Assembly: GCF_008326305.1 (NCBI RefSeq) | Contig: NZ_BIXY01000021.1 | Span: forward strand, 1 to 64,000 | From: Dictyobacter arantiisoli | GTDB lineage: Bacteria > Chloroflexota > Ktedonobacteria > Ktedonobacterales > Ktedonobacteraceae | Length of the DNA stretch: 64,000 nucleotides | Reading direction: 5' to 3' | Shown: one piece after another, positions 52,091-59,763 of the stretch | Position numbering within the stretch: the stretch's first letter is position 1 | How the letters are laid out: every line of letters begins with the position of its first letter | Notes under the pieces: model-generated | What the model saw: the letters and a program-made list of their open reading frames with translations, nothing else | What the model was told of the DNA's origin: nothing | The model's database searches: none | Program-made: the position numbers and the translations under genes

Positions 52091-52711
52091 ATGAGTGTTG
52101 CTCATGGCGAGCAAGTACGAGTGTTGGAAGAAGAGCACGGCCAGGTAGGTGAACGGAGCCTCAACTGGTGGGGCATGGTCTTTTTCATCGCCTCTGAGGC
52201 TCTGATCTTCGCCAACCTGATTGCTGCTTACCTCTATCTAGAGATTCGTAACAACAACGATATCTGGCAATTGCCGCATAGCAATCTGTTTTTGCCTCTG
52301 CTCAATACCGCTATCCTGCTTGGTAGTAGCGTTTCAGTGCATTTTGCAGGCACTGGTATTCGCAAAGGCAATGTAAGGCAGCTAATCATTGGTTTAAGTG
52401 TCACCATTTTCCTGGGTGCCTGTTTCTTGGTTGGTCTGGCCTATGAATGGACCTCATTGATTGCTGACGAGCATTTCAGTATCTCCAGCAGCATTTTTGG
52501 TTCAGCCTTTTTCACGCTGACAGGCTTTCACGGTCTGCACGTCACCATCGGTGCGATCTTCCTGGCCGTCTGTCTGGTGCGTGCCACGAAGGGCCATTTT
52601 AGCAAGCAGCAGCATTTCGCTGTCCAGGCGGCTGAAATGTACTGGCACTTTGTGGACGTGGTCTGGCTGTTCGTCGTAACATTGGTCTACTTTGTACCGC
52701 TGTTCCGCTAA
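52091..52711 (+). CDS. coxC: Cytochrome c oxidase subunit III
   Basis: 206 residues with about five membrane helices. Typical motifs are WWGMVFFIASEALIFANLIAAYLYL, FFTLTGFHGLHVTIGAIFL and EMYWHFVDVVWLFVVTLVYF near the C-terminus. It stabilises proton uptake by subunit I. ATG at 52091 with AGGGAG upstream is preferred over the longer frame that would overlap the preceding gene. Last gene of the operon, followed by a hairpin. Confidence 0.95.
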   Translation: MSVAHGEQVRVLEEEHGQVGERSLNWWGMVFFIASEALIFANLIAAYLYLEIRNNNDIWQLPHSNLFLPLLNTAILLGSSVSVHFAGTGIRKGNVRQLIIGLSVTIFLGACFLVGLAYEWTSLIADEHFSISSSIFGSAFFTLTGFHGLHVTIGAIFLAVCLVRATKGHFSKQQHFAVQAAEMYWHFVDVVWLFVVTLVYFVPLFR

Positions 52712-52733
52712 GTAGTCTGACGCAATTTTCTGG

Positions 52734-52765
52734 TGACCTGATATTTTATATGAGATGTCAGGTCA
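52734..52765 (+). terminator. Hairpin terminator after coxC
   Basis: TGACCTGA (52734-52741) and TCAGGTCA (52758-52765) around an AT-rich loop, followed by CTTTATTATTTT. The remaining bases to 53018 hold a presumed promoter of the next gene (TACAAT-like -10 near 52965) and nothing else I can name. Confidence 0.6.
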
Positions 52766-53018
52766 CTTTATTATTTTAAAGGACAGGTGGTTTTTCAGGT
52801 AGTCACGAGCGCAAATCTTCAATCAGTTGTTGTACGTGGATAAGATATAAAGAGTTATCTCACCAGCACTCGACGTTTGGTTCTATTGAAAGGCTTATTT
52901 TCATTTTACTCACAGTGTATGTGGTTTGCTTCTTATTTACCATCGATACGGGTAAAAATATGTTACAATTGAAAGTAAAAGCTGATGATACCAGGGGTAG
53001 AGAAGAAAGGGTAGTAGC

Positions 53019-53432
53019 ATGAAAGATGCGATGCGCAGTGGCGCGCCTGGCGTTGCTGTTCCACCCCATGATACGCGTAAGCGACAGAGCCGTTTGCCCG
53101 TATATTGTTCTATTTGTACAAATCGTATCTGGTCCGAGCCAATGAATATTGTAGAGCCAGATGGCGTGCCAGAACCACGCCTTTCATGGACATTATGTAA
53201 AGCCTGTTATCAGGCCCTGGTGGTTGAGATGAGTCGCTCACCACTACAATCTCCCCTGCGGCTACGTATCGCGATGGGATTAGTGGCGGCGGAGCGCTGG
53301 CCGCATGCGTATTCTACCCGTGTGCGCGAATATGTAAGTGATCGACGCTGGATCATTTTTATGGCTGCGGCTTTTATTATTGCAATGCTCGTTCACCTGA
53401 TGCTTATCGTGATGATCGCGGGCATCAAATAA
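53019..53432 (+). CDS. Small membrane-anchored protein with two CxxC pairs
   Basis: 137 residues. Residues about 29-72 hold two Cys pairs, YCSICTNRIW and LCKACYQAL, spaced like a zinc ribbon. A basic amphipathic middle follows, then a C-terminal transmembrane helix (IIFMAAAFIIAMLVHLMLIVMIAGI). The zinc-binding part should face the cytoplasm. No family is recognised. It stands alone between the oxidase operon and the histidine kinase gene. Confidence 0.65.
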   Translation: MKDAMRSGAPGVAVPPHDTRKRQSRLPVYCSICTNRIWSEPMNIVEPDGVPEPRLSWTLCKACYQALVVEMSRSPLQSPLRLRIAMGLVAAERWPHAYSTRVREYVSDRRWIIFMAAAFIIAMLVHLMLIVMIAGIK

Positions 53433-53611
53433 TTGTTCACCCTCTTCAGGACTCTTTAAGAAGTAGGTAGACGGTCTTGTGCTGGGCCATGAAACAGGTT
53501 GGCAAGCTCTTTTTCCGCTTTTCTTGTTGAGCTGGGTGTGGTTGACTCTTTTTGCTAAAATATGAGTAGCCAGGTACAGATCATTATCGGGCGGGAAAGG
53601 GTTGTTTTTGT

Positions 53612-55630
53612 ATGTCCTCCTCCATTGAAAAAAAACACAGCAAAACCACCGGTGGATTGTGGATTGCGGAGAATGCTGCGCCAGTAACCCCACATCCAGG
53701 TAGACCTACAGAACCTATCCCCGCAGGTTTTACGCGTGAGTATCAGGTTCTCGCAGAAATGTGCGCCAGCATGAGTAGTGGCTTTATGCTCCTTAATCAG
53801 CATGGCCGCGTAACCTATTCGAATGAAAGTGCTTTGCGCCTGTTGCGTGTTGATGTACGGGATCGTTCCGCGTTTCAGGAATTTGATGTCCAGGAGCATT
53901 TGCTGGCTCTGTCAACCGATCCACAACATGCCAGAGCAGATCTGGAACAACTCTGGCAGCATCAGGATCAGGAGCGGTCAACTGATCTCTCATTGATTGA
54001 TGCTGCCGCCAACTGGTTACGTGTACGCAGTTTTCCTGTCCATGATGAGCAGGGTCGCAGCCTGGGTCGTGGTGTGTTGCTTGATGATATTACTCTGGAA
54101 CGTTCCGCGGCCGCATCCCGGACCGAGACGTTGATGATGGCGGCGCATGAGTTTAAAACGCCACTGGCTATTATTAAGGGTTGTGCGACCACCCTGCTGG
54201 GTGGCTCCGCGCGCTGGGACCCCTCCATGCAGCGCGAGATGTTACAGATGATCGATGCACAGTCTGATCGCTTGTATGATGTCTTAAATACGCTGCTAGA
54301 TGTCTGGCGCTTTGATGCGGGCACTCAACCGCTGCATCTTGCTCAGGTCCAGCTCTCCGAACTTATCTTACAATTGATTACACGCTGGCAGAAGCAGTCT
54401 CCTGAGCATCGCTTTGTCCTGGATCTGCCCGATGATGTGCCTACGGTAACCTGTGATGCGTTGCGTATCGAGCAAACCCTGAATCACTTGCTGAATAACG
54501 CGGTGAAAAATTCGCATGCCGGACAAATTGTGCGGACAATGCTTGATTTTACGGCTGGCGAGTTGCGGGTGAGCGTGAGCGATGAGGGTATCGGCATCGC
54601 GTCAGAACATCTGGAGCGTATCTTTGATCGCTTTTATCGCATTGAGCAGGCCAGTAAAGCCCACAATGAACACGAGGATGCCGCTCTGTCGGATGAGCCG
54701 GGGGGAAGTGGGTTGGGACTCTCAGCGGCACGCGCGACTATTGAAGCACATCGAGGGCGCATCTGGGCTGAGTCGGCAGGACCGGGCAAGGGCGCTACCT
54801 TTTTCTTCACCTTACCATTAAACGCCAGCCGTTACGCTCCTATAGAGACTTTGACTGCGCTTGAGGAGCCGGAAACGAGTAGTGGAGTGACCGGACCGTT
54901 GCGCAAAACGCGCACGTCGTCTCTGGATCAGGGCCGCCATGTGCGTGTCCTGCTGGCGGAGAATGATGCTCGCCTGGCACGCTATATTCGTGCCAATTTA
55001 GAAGAGCAGCAATATCGGGTACGGGTCGTCACCCATGGTATTCAATTCTTACGTCAGTTGGATTTGGAAGAGACGGATGTGATTTTGCTCTCTACCCAGC
55101 TTGCGGATATGAGTGGTGCAGAGTTGCTCAAGCGCTTGCGTGAATTCTCCCATGCGCCAGTAATCATGCTCTGTGATGCCTGTGATGAGGATGAGCGGGT
55201 GCAGATGTTTGAACTGGGTAGCGATGATCTGGTTGTCAAACCTTTTGGGATGCGTGAGTTGTTGGCACGCGTACGTGCCCTCTTGCGTCGTCAGGGACCA
55301 CCAGCCGAGCAGAAGCAACAACCGTCAATTTTCACAACTGGCGAGCTGACCATCGACTATGCGCAGCATCAGGTGACGGTGCGTGGACAGGCTGTTCAGT
55401 TGAGCCGTACCGAGTATAAACTGCTCAGCACTCTGGCGCAGAATGTTGGCCTGGTCGTGACGCATGAGTTATTGCTGGAAAAGGTCTGGGGGCCGGAATA
55501 CAATCGCGATATTGACTTTATCTGGGTCTATATCAGTCGCCTGCGCCGTAAAATCGAGGCGAACTCGCGCCATCCTGAATATATCCTTACCGTACCGGAT
55601 GTAGGCTATAAATTAGCCAGGCATGCATAA
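53612..55630 (+). CDS. Cytoplasmic histidine kinase fused to a degenerate receiver and OmpR-type winged helix
   Basis: 672 residues in one chain. A PAS-like domain (about 45-150) is followed by HisKA with the phosphorylatable His179 in AAHEFKTP. The HATPase follows with NHLLNNAVK, DEGIGI and GGSGLGLS. A receiver-like domain (about 444-560) is next, and a PhoB/OmpR-type winged helix (about 570-670) ends the protein. In the receiver the phospho-acceptor Asp of the LLD motif is Ser494 (VILLSTQL) and the switch Thr is Cys (MLCDA), while Lys543 (VKPF) remains. No membrane segment exists. Kinase and DNA-binding output in one protein is uncommon. It may signal by conformation, or pass phosphate to the receiver protein encoded next. 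Confidence 0.9.
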   Translation: MSSSIEKKHSKTTGGLWIAENAAPVTPHPGRPTEPIPAGFTREYQVLAEMCASMSSGFMLLNQHGRVTYSNESALRLLRVDVRDRSAFQEFDVQEHLLALSTDPQHARADLEQLWQHQDQERSTDLSLIDAAANWLRVRSFPVHDEQGRSLGRGVLLDDITLERSAAASRTETLMMAAHEFKTPLAIIKGCATTLLGGSARWDPSMQREMLQMIDAQSDRLYDVLNTLLDVWRFDAGTQPLHLAQVQLSELILQLITRWQKQSPEHRFVLDLPDDVPTVTCDALRIEQTLNHLLNNAVKNSHAGQIVRTMLDFTAGELRVSVSDEGIGIASEHLERIFDRFYRIEQASKAHNEHEDAALSDEPGGSGLGLSAARATIEAHRGRIWAESAGPGKGATFFFTLPLNASRYAPIETLTALEEPETSSGVTGPLRKTRTSSLDQGRHVRVLLAENDARLARYIRANLEEQQYRVRVVTHGIQFLRQLDLEETDVILLSTQLADMSGAELLKRLREFSHAPVIMLCDACDEDERVQMFELGSDDLVVKPFGMRELLARVRALLRRQGPPAEQKQQPSIFTTGELTIDYAQHQVTVRGQAVQLSRTEYKLLSTLAQNVGLVVTHELLLEKVWGPEYNRDIDFIWVYISRLRRKIEANSRHPEYILTVPDVGYKLARHA

Positions 55631-55659
55631 GTCATAGCCAGGAAAACATACTATTTTTG

Positions 55660-55690
55660 AACCCGTCTCCATATAATATGGGGGCGGGTT
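55660..55690 (+). terminator. Terminator after the fused histidine kinase gene
   Basis: AACCCGTCTCCATAT (55660-55674) pairs with ATATGGGGGCGGGTT (55676-55690), with two G-T pairs and a single-base apex, followed by TTTGTTTTC. A TATAAT at 55707-55712 just after it could be the -10 box of the next gene, though no matching -35 is clear. Confidence 0.8.
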
Positions 55691-55863
55691 TTTGTTTTCA
55701 ATACGTTATAATTGTGGGGGGAATGAGATTAAACTCATAAATGTTCAGGTCACTGTAAGGGGATTTCGCTAGCTGTCAAAGATTCTGTAATGTGGGCCTC
55801 GTATGCTTACTATGAATACGATACTATTTAGCTATTTTTACTGGTAGCGATAGAGGTGCATAT

Positions 55864-56484
55864 ATGTCGCAAGGGCTACAGCCATCAGTTTCGACGGTCC
55901 TGTTATTGGAGACTGATCCTTCCATTCGGCGTATGATTACGCTTGGTCTACGCCATCGTGGACTCCATGTGATCGAGTCCATTTCATTGTCAACTCTTTC
56001 TGCTCGTGATGTGCAAAAATTGGATTTACTGATTGTAGATGTTGATGATGGAATTCGTTGTGACCGGGCTATGCTTGAAGCCGCTCAGGCACATCCGCAA
56101 TTGTCAGCCTTACCTACGGTCGTGCTGTCCTGGGAGCCTCTGATAGAACAGAAGGATCAGCAGGTGGCTGTGACCAAGCCCTTTGACGCACGCGCTTTGC
56201 ACGCCGGGATTGACCAATTGCTGCTGGCGCGTAGTGCCGCACAGATCCAGCAACTACAACAGGCCGAGGCTCTCCTTCTGGCGTCCTATGCTAAACATAC
56301 TGCTCCCAGCATCTGGCCTGCCATCACTGCTGCGGGTGTGCTACTGGTTGTGATTGGTTTATTGTTACAATTTGCGATCACCATTATTGGCCTGCTCGTG
56401 ATTGTCTGTGGATTGCTGTTATGGACTATTGGCTCCCATACATCAGTTGAGAAGCCTGAATTGTCTCTCACTGTGGGTAAATGA
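55864..56484 (+). CDS. Receiver-domain protein with C-terminal membrane hairpin
   Basis: 206 residues. The receiver domain (about 10-120) has the acidic pair in LLLETDPS, phospho-acceptor Asp59 in LLIVDVDDG, the Ser/Thr switch in VVLSW and Lys105 in VTKPF. A helix rich in Gln and Leu (about 125-145) leads to two adjacent membrane helices (about 151-170 and 171-190). There is no DNA-binding or enzymatic output domain. Receivers tethered to the membrane by a C-terminal hairpin are unusual. It follows the fused kinase, whose own receiver has lost its Asp, so it may be the actual phosphate acceptor; that is inference. Confidence 0.8.
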   Translation: MSQGLQPSVSTVLLLETDPSIRRMITLGLRHRGLHVIESISLSTLSARDVQKLDLLIVDVDDGIRCDRAMLEAAQAHPQLSALPTVVLSWEPLIEQKDQQVAVTKPFDARALHAGIDQLLLARSAAQIQQLQQAEALLLASYAKHTAPSIWPAITAAGVLLVVIGLLLQFAITIIGLLVIVCGLLLWTIGSHTSVEKPELSLTVGK

Positions 56485-56635
56485 CTGCGATTTCCTCTTT
56501 TTGATTGAAATACTCTTTCATCGCTTGTAAGCTGAGTATGATCAAAAGTGGTTGCCAGTTCTTTCCTTTATGCGCTATCCTTTCCTCTGAGAATGTTTAT
56601 TGCGGCATTGGAAAGCACAAAGGAAAGAGAGATTT

Positions 56636-57199
56636 ATGTATATTCGACCAGCCAGAAAAACAGATGCTCAGGATGCATTACCCTTGATCTATCAGGTGAT
56701 CAGTGGATTTAGTGGTACCTTGCTGGGCTCCAGGACTGAGCAGGAATTTCATGAGGTCATCGCAGATTTTTTTCAGGCCGAAAATAACCGCTTCAGTTAT
56801 CAAAATTATCTCGTGGCGGAAGTTGGGCAGCGTGTCGCTGGCCTGTTACTGCTGTATCATGGTCGCGATGCCGAGGTATTAGATCGTCCTATATTAGAGC
56901 ACGCCCGTCGGGTTAAAAACAATCCTACCTTCAGATTGGACAAAGAGGCGGATGAAGATGAATGGTATATCGATACGCTTTCTGTCTCTCCTGACTATGC
57001 CGGGCAGGGTATTGGCACTGCCTTGATGAAGGCGGCTGAGGAACAGGTGCGCCAGAGACAGGATCGCAAGCTAGCGCTGCTTGTAGAAGAAGAGAACACG
57101 CGCGCTCATCGCTTATATCAGCACCTGGGCTATAAAGAAGATAAAAAGACCATGCTCTATGGTATCTCATTGTTGCATATGGTGAAATTTCTGGCCTGA
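56636..57199 (+). CDS. GNAT-family N-acetyltransferase
   Basis: About 187 residues with the GNAT fold: IRPARKTDA at the N-terminus, YLVAEVGQRVAGLLLLYH (strands 3-4), WYIDTLSVSPDYAGQGIGTALMKAA (the acetyl-CoA loop) and ENTRAHRLYQHLGY (motif B). It transfers an acetyl group from acetyl-CoA to an amine; the acceptor is unknown. ATG at 56636 with AAAGGAAAG upstream. A short GATCA/TGATC hairpin followed by seven Ts overlaps its stop and may end transcription. Confidence 0.9.
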   Translation: MYIRPARKTDAQDALPLIYQVISGFSGTLLGSRTEQEFHEVIADFFQAENNRFSYQNYLVAEVGQRVAGLLLLYHGRDAEVLDRPILEHARRVKNNPTFRLDKEADEDEWYIDTLSVSPDYAGQGIGTALMKAAEEQVRQRQDRKLALLVEEENTRAHRLYQHLGYKEDKKTMLYGISLLHMVKFLA

Positions 57200-57319
57200 T
57201 CATCCTAACATCTGATCCTTTTTTTCTACATATTGTTGAGACACTATTCCCGTCTTTGTTCCGTATACTACATGTCTCTGGTTCTAAAAATCGTTTTGTA
57301 GAAGCAGGAAGGTGGAGTT

Positions 57320-57934
57320 ATGCAAACCAATAGTAAAATATTAGATGGTGTACGTGTCGCAATCCTGGTTACGGATGATTTCGAGCAGGCTGAGCTGGCG
57401 GAACCGAAAAAGGCACTTGAACGCTGTGGAGCAACCACTAAAATTATCGCTCCTAAAGCTGGTCAGGTACAGGGACTCAATCACGATGAGAAGGCGGATG
57501 CATTCCCCGTTGATTTGACGCTTGATCAGGCTAATGTGAATGATTTTGATGCTGTGCTGCTACCGGGTGGCGCTGTGAATGCGGATGCTTTACGCATGGA
57601 GCAGAAGGCTCGTACTTTTGTGCAGCAGGTGAACCAGAGTGGACGACCCATGGCTGTGATCTGTCATGCTCCATGGCTGTTGGTTTCTTCTGGACTCGTC
57701 AAGGGACGGACATTAACGAGCTACTTTACCATTCAGGACGATATTCGCAATGCAGGTGGTAACTGGGTTGATCAGCAAGTTGTGCGTGACCATAATCTGG
57801 TGACCAGTCGTAGCCCTCAGGATTTGCCAGCGTTTAATTCAGCGATAGTTTCATTGATTGCTGAATATAAGGACAAGGGCCCTCTCCTGCCACGTGGCAG
57901 TAACCAGAGCCCCCAGGATGTGATCTCTGCCTAG
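57320..57934 (+). CDS. DJ-1/PfpI-family protein (YhbO/PfpI type)
   Basis: 204 residues, class I glutamine amidotransferase-like fold. AILVTDDFEQAEL contains the conserved Glu near the active site, DAVLLPGGAVNADAL precedes it in the fold, and the nucleophile elbow VICHAPWLL holds catalytic Cys and His. The C-terminal part has TSYFTIQDDIRNAGGNWVD and VTSRSPQDLPAF. Family members act as general stress proteins, reported as glyoxalases or deglycases, or as intracellular proteases. Strong GGAGG-like AGGTGGAG upstream. Monocistronic by the following terminator. Confidence 0.92.
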   Translation: MQTNSKILDGVRVAILVTDDFEQAELAEPKKALERCGATTKIIAPKAGQVQGLNHDEKADAFPVDLTLDQANVNDFDAVLLPGGAVNADALRMEQKARTFVQQVNQSGRPMAVICHAPWLLVSSGLVKGRTLTSYFTIQDDIRNAGGNWVDQQVVRDHNLVTSRSPQDLPAFNSAIVSLIAEYKDKGPLLPRGSNQSPQDVISA

Positions 57935-58029
57935 CCTCACATGCGCGAGCGATAGCAGAGAACCTTAGTCGTACGCACACCTTGCCTCACGGCTCTCTAT
58001 GTTGGCTCTGCTGGATGATACCGCAGATG

Positions 58030-58076
58030 AAAAAAGAACCTTAGCACGTTGTAGTGCAGCGTGGAGGTTCTTTTTT
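58030..58076 (+). terminator. Rho-independent terminator after the PfpI gene
   Basis: AAAAAAGAACC (58030-58040) pairs with GGTTCTTTTTT (58066-58076), and inside it GCACG pairs with CGTG. The structure ends in a T-run on the plus strand and is also usable in reverse. Confidence 0.8.
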
Positions 58077-58192
58077 GTGCGTAAAAAATGTTCAGGACAT
58101 TGTAAGGTGAGAGGGAAAGCCTGCAAGTTGGCTATCAGGCTCAAGCACCATAATCGTGGTGATGTTCTTTAGTTTGTGAGAATTGTGCTGTT

Positions 58193-58804
58193 ATGGAAAT
58201 AAATGATTCGCTGACCAGAAGATCCCGCAAGCGTAATATTATCGTCTTTATTGTGACGAATGTGTTGATCGTTGGCCTGCTGGTGCTATTATGGACTCAA
58301 CTTATGACTCCTAAAGTGGGTCTGACCCATTCACCGGATGAAAGTCTGGTGACAGTCGGAGATCTGCCCAGCCCACTTCTGGGCAAGCCCGCCCCTGGCT
58401 TTGCTTTGCCTTTGTTGCAGGGGAATGGTCAGAAAGTGAGTCTCTCTGATTTTAAAGGCAAGCCGGTGCTCATTAATTTCTGGGCGTCGTGGTGCGATCC
58501 CTGTAATCTTGAGGCTCCTTTTTTGCAGAACAAGTGGCCGGGATTGCAGTCCAAAGGCATTGTGATGCTGGGTATTGATGGCGGTGAGATGGCCAGTGCC
58601 GGTCAGGCATTTTTGAAAAAGTATAACATTAGCTATACCAATGTCGCTGATACTATCGGGGGCAATACAAGTCTGGCCTATGGTGTTTCCCAGATGCCGG
58701 AGACGTTTTTTATTAATGCGGATGGCAAGGTTGTGGCGCGCTGGGCCGGGCCACTGGATGATACAAATCTGCAAAAAGAATTAGCCAAACTGCATATGAA
58801 TTGA
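58193..58804 (+). CDS. TlpA/ResA/CcmG-like membrane-anchored thioredoxin
   Basis: 203 residues. A membrane anchor (about 15-36) precedes an extracytoplasmic thioredoxin-like domain: APGFALPLLQGNGQKVSLSDFKG, active site FWASWCDPCNLEAP (CxxC), GIDGGEM, and the cis-Pro region SQMPETFFI. In cytochrome c maturation such proteins reduce the CxxCH cysteines of apocytochrome c. It is the first gene of an apparent operon with CopD-like, CcmE, CcmF and CcmH genes, supporting a CcmG role. Confidence 0.9.
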   Translation: MEINDSLTRRSRKRNIIVFIVTNVLIVGLLVLLWTQLMTPKVGLTHSPDESLVTVGDLPSPLLGKPAPGFALPLLQGNGQKVSLSDFKGKPVLINFWASWCDPCNLEAPFLQNKWPGLQSKGIVMLGIDGGEMASAGQAFLKKYNISYTNVADTIGGNTSLAYGVSQMPETFFINADGKVVARWAGPLDDTNLQKELAKLHMN

Positions 58805-58817
58805 GGCGAGCATCGCT

Positions 58818-59276
58818 ATGTGGGAAATTCGCTGGATCGTTCGTCTTATCCATATTCTGGCCGCGAGTGTCTGGGTGGGTGGCAGTTTTATGTATCTGGC
58901 GGTGGTGATGCCAGCTCTGCGCCTGGGTGGACCCGCGCCAGCCGTGGCGGCGAAAGTGGCTGAACTCTTTAAGAAGATGGTCAATATATGCGTCGGGCTG
59001 TTATTATTCAGTGGTGCTTACCTGACGGTGGATCGTCTGACACAGACGCAATTGGGTTTGAGCTATATCGTCGTCCTTGTGCTGAAAATAATTGGTGCTC
59101 TCGGCTTATTTGTCCTGGCCGTCTATCTCAGTCAGAGTAATATTCGGCGTTTGGCGAAGCGCAAGACGCGTCTCTCGCAGGCCTCTCCCCAACTGATGTT
59201 AGCCCTGGGCATTCTGGTATTTATATTTGGTGCATTGCTCAACGCTTTGTTTGAGAACACCCTTGCGCCACATTGA
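58818..59276 (+). CDS. CopD-like four-helix membrane protein
   Basis: 152 residues with four membrane helices. The first holds RLIHILAASVWVGGSFMYL, matching the HxxxxxxWxGG pattern of the CopD/DUF2269-type domain; the last holds ALGILVFIFGALLNALF. CopD-type proteins are linked to copper import or haem-copper protein assembly. It starts 13 bp after the thioredoxin gene and sits before ccmE, so a role in haem or copper handling at the membrane is likely but unproven. Confidence 0.75.
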   Translation: MWEIRWIVRLIHILAASVWVGGSFMYLAVVMPALRLGGPAPAVAAKVAELFKKMVNICVGLLLFSGAYLTVDRLTQTQLGLSYIVVLVLKIIGALGLFVLAVYLSQSNIRRLAKRKTRLSQASPQLMLALGILVFIFGALLNALFENTLAPH

Positions 59277-59289
59277 TGGAGGTCGTATT

Positions 59290-59754
59290 GTGCAGCCTGC
59301 TTTAGACGTTTTGGATGCTTCCAGAGAGGGGTTGAAGAGAACAGCACCGCCGCGCAAGCGTGTCCCGTTCAGCTTTATCCTGGCCGGAATCGCTATCCTG
59401 GGTGCCATTATCTATCTTGTCTATGCCAATACCCAGGCCAGCGCGGTCTATTATTTGACGGTGCCAGAGCTGAAGCATTGTACCGATTGTGTTGCGCGCT
59501 CGGTGCGTGTGGCGGGTGTGGTACAGAACAACTCGGTGAAGCATACCAGTCAGGATCAGAGCATCTCGTTTACGATTACGGATAGCAATCAGACCTTGCC
59601 GGTCACTTACAGTGGAGTTGTGCCAGACATTTTTCGTGCTGGCGTTCAGGTCGTCGTGGAGGGTCACTATACTGGCAGTGGTGCGTTCCATGCTCAAACA
59701 TTGTTAGCGAAGTGTCCATCGAAATTTCAGTCTGCGACTCCTACCGCAAATTAA
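59290..59754 (+). CDS. ccmE: Cytochrome c maturation haem chaperone CcmE, Cys variant
   Basis: About 154 residues. One membrane helix (about 28-46) precedes a beta-barrel OB-fold domain: RVAGVVQNNSV, ISFTITDSNQTLPVTYSGVVPDIFRAG and VVVEGHYTGSGAFHAQTLLAKCPSKF. In the family the haem-binding residue is His in LAKHDENY; here the aligned residue is Cys142 (LAKCPSKF). Cys forms with a CxxxY motif are known in some bacteria and archaea; here the Tyr position is Phe146. GTG at 59290 with GGAGG upstream. It receives haem and passes it to CcmF. Confidence 0.88.
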   Translation: MQPALDVLDASREGLKRTAPPRKRVPFSFILAGIAILGAIIYLVYANTQASAVYYLTVPELKHCTDCVARSVRVAGVVQNNSVKHTSQDQSISFTITDSNQTLPVTYSGVVPDIFRAGVQVVVEGHYTGSGAFHAQTLLAKCPSKFQSATPTAN

Positions 59755-59763
59755 GGATTGACT

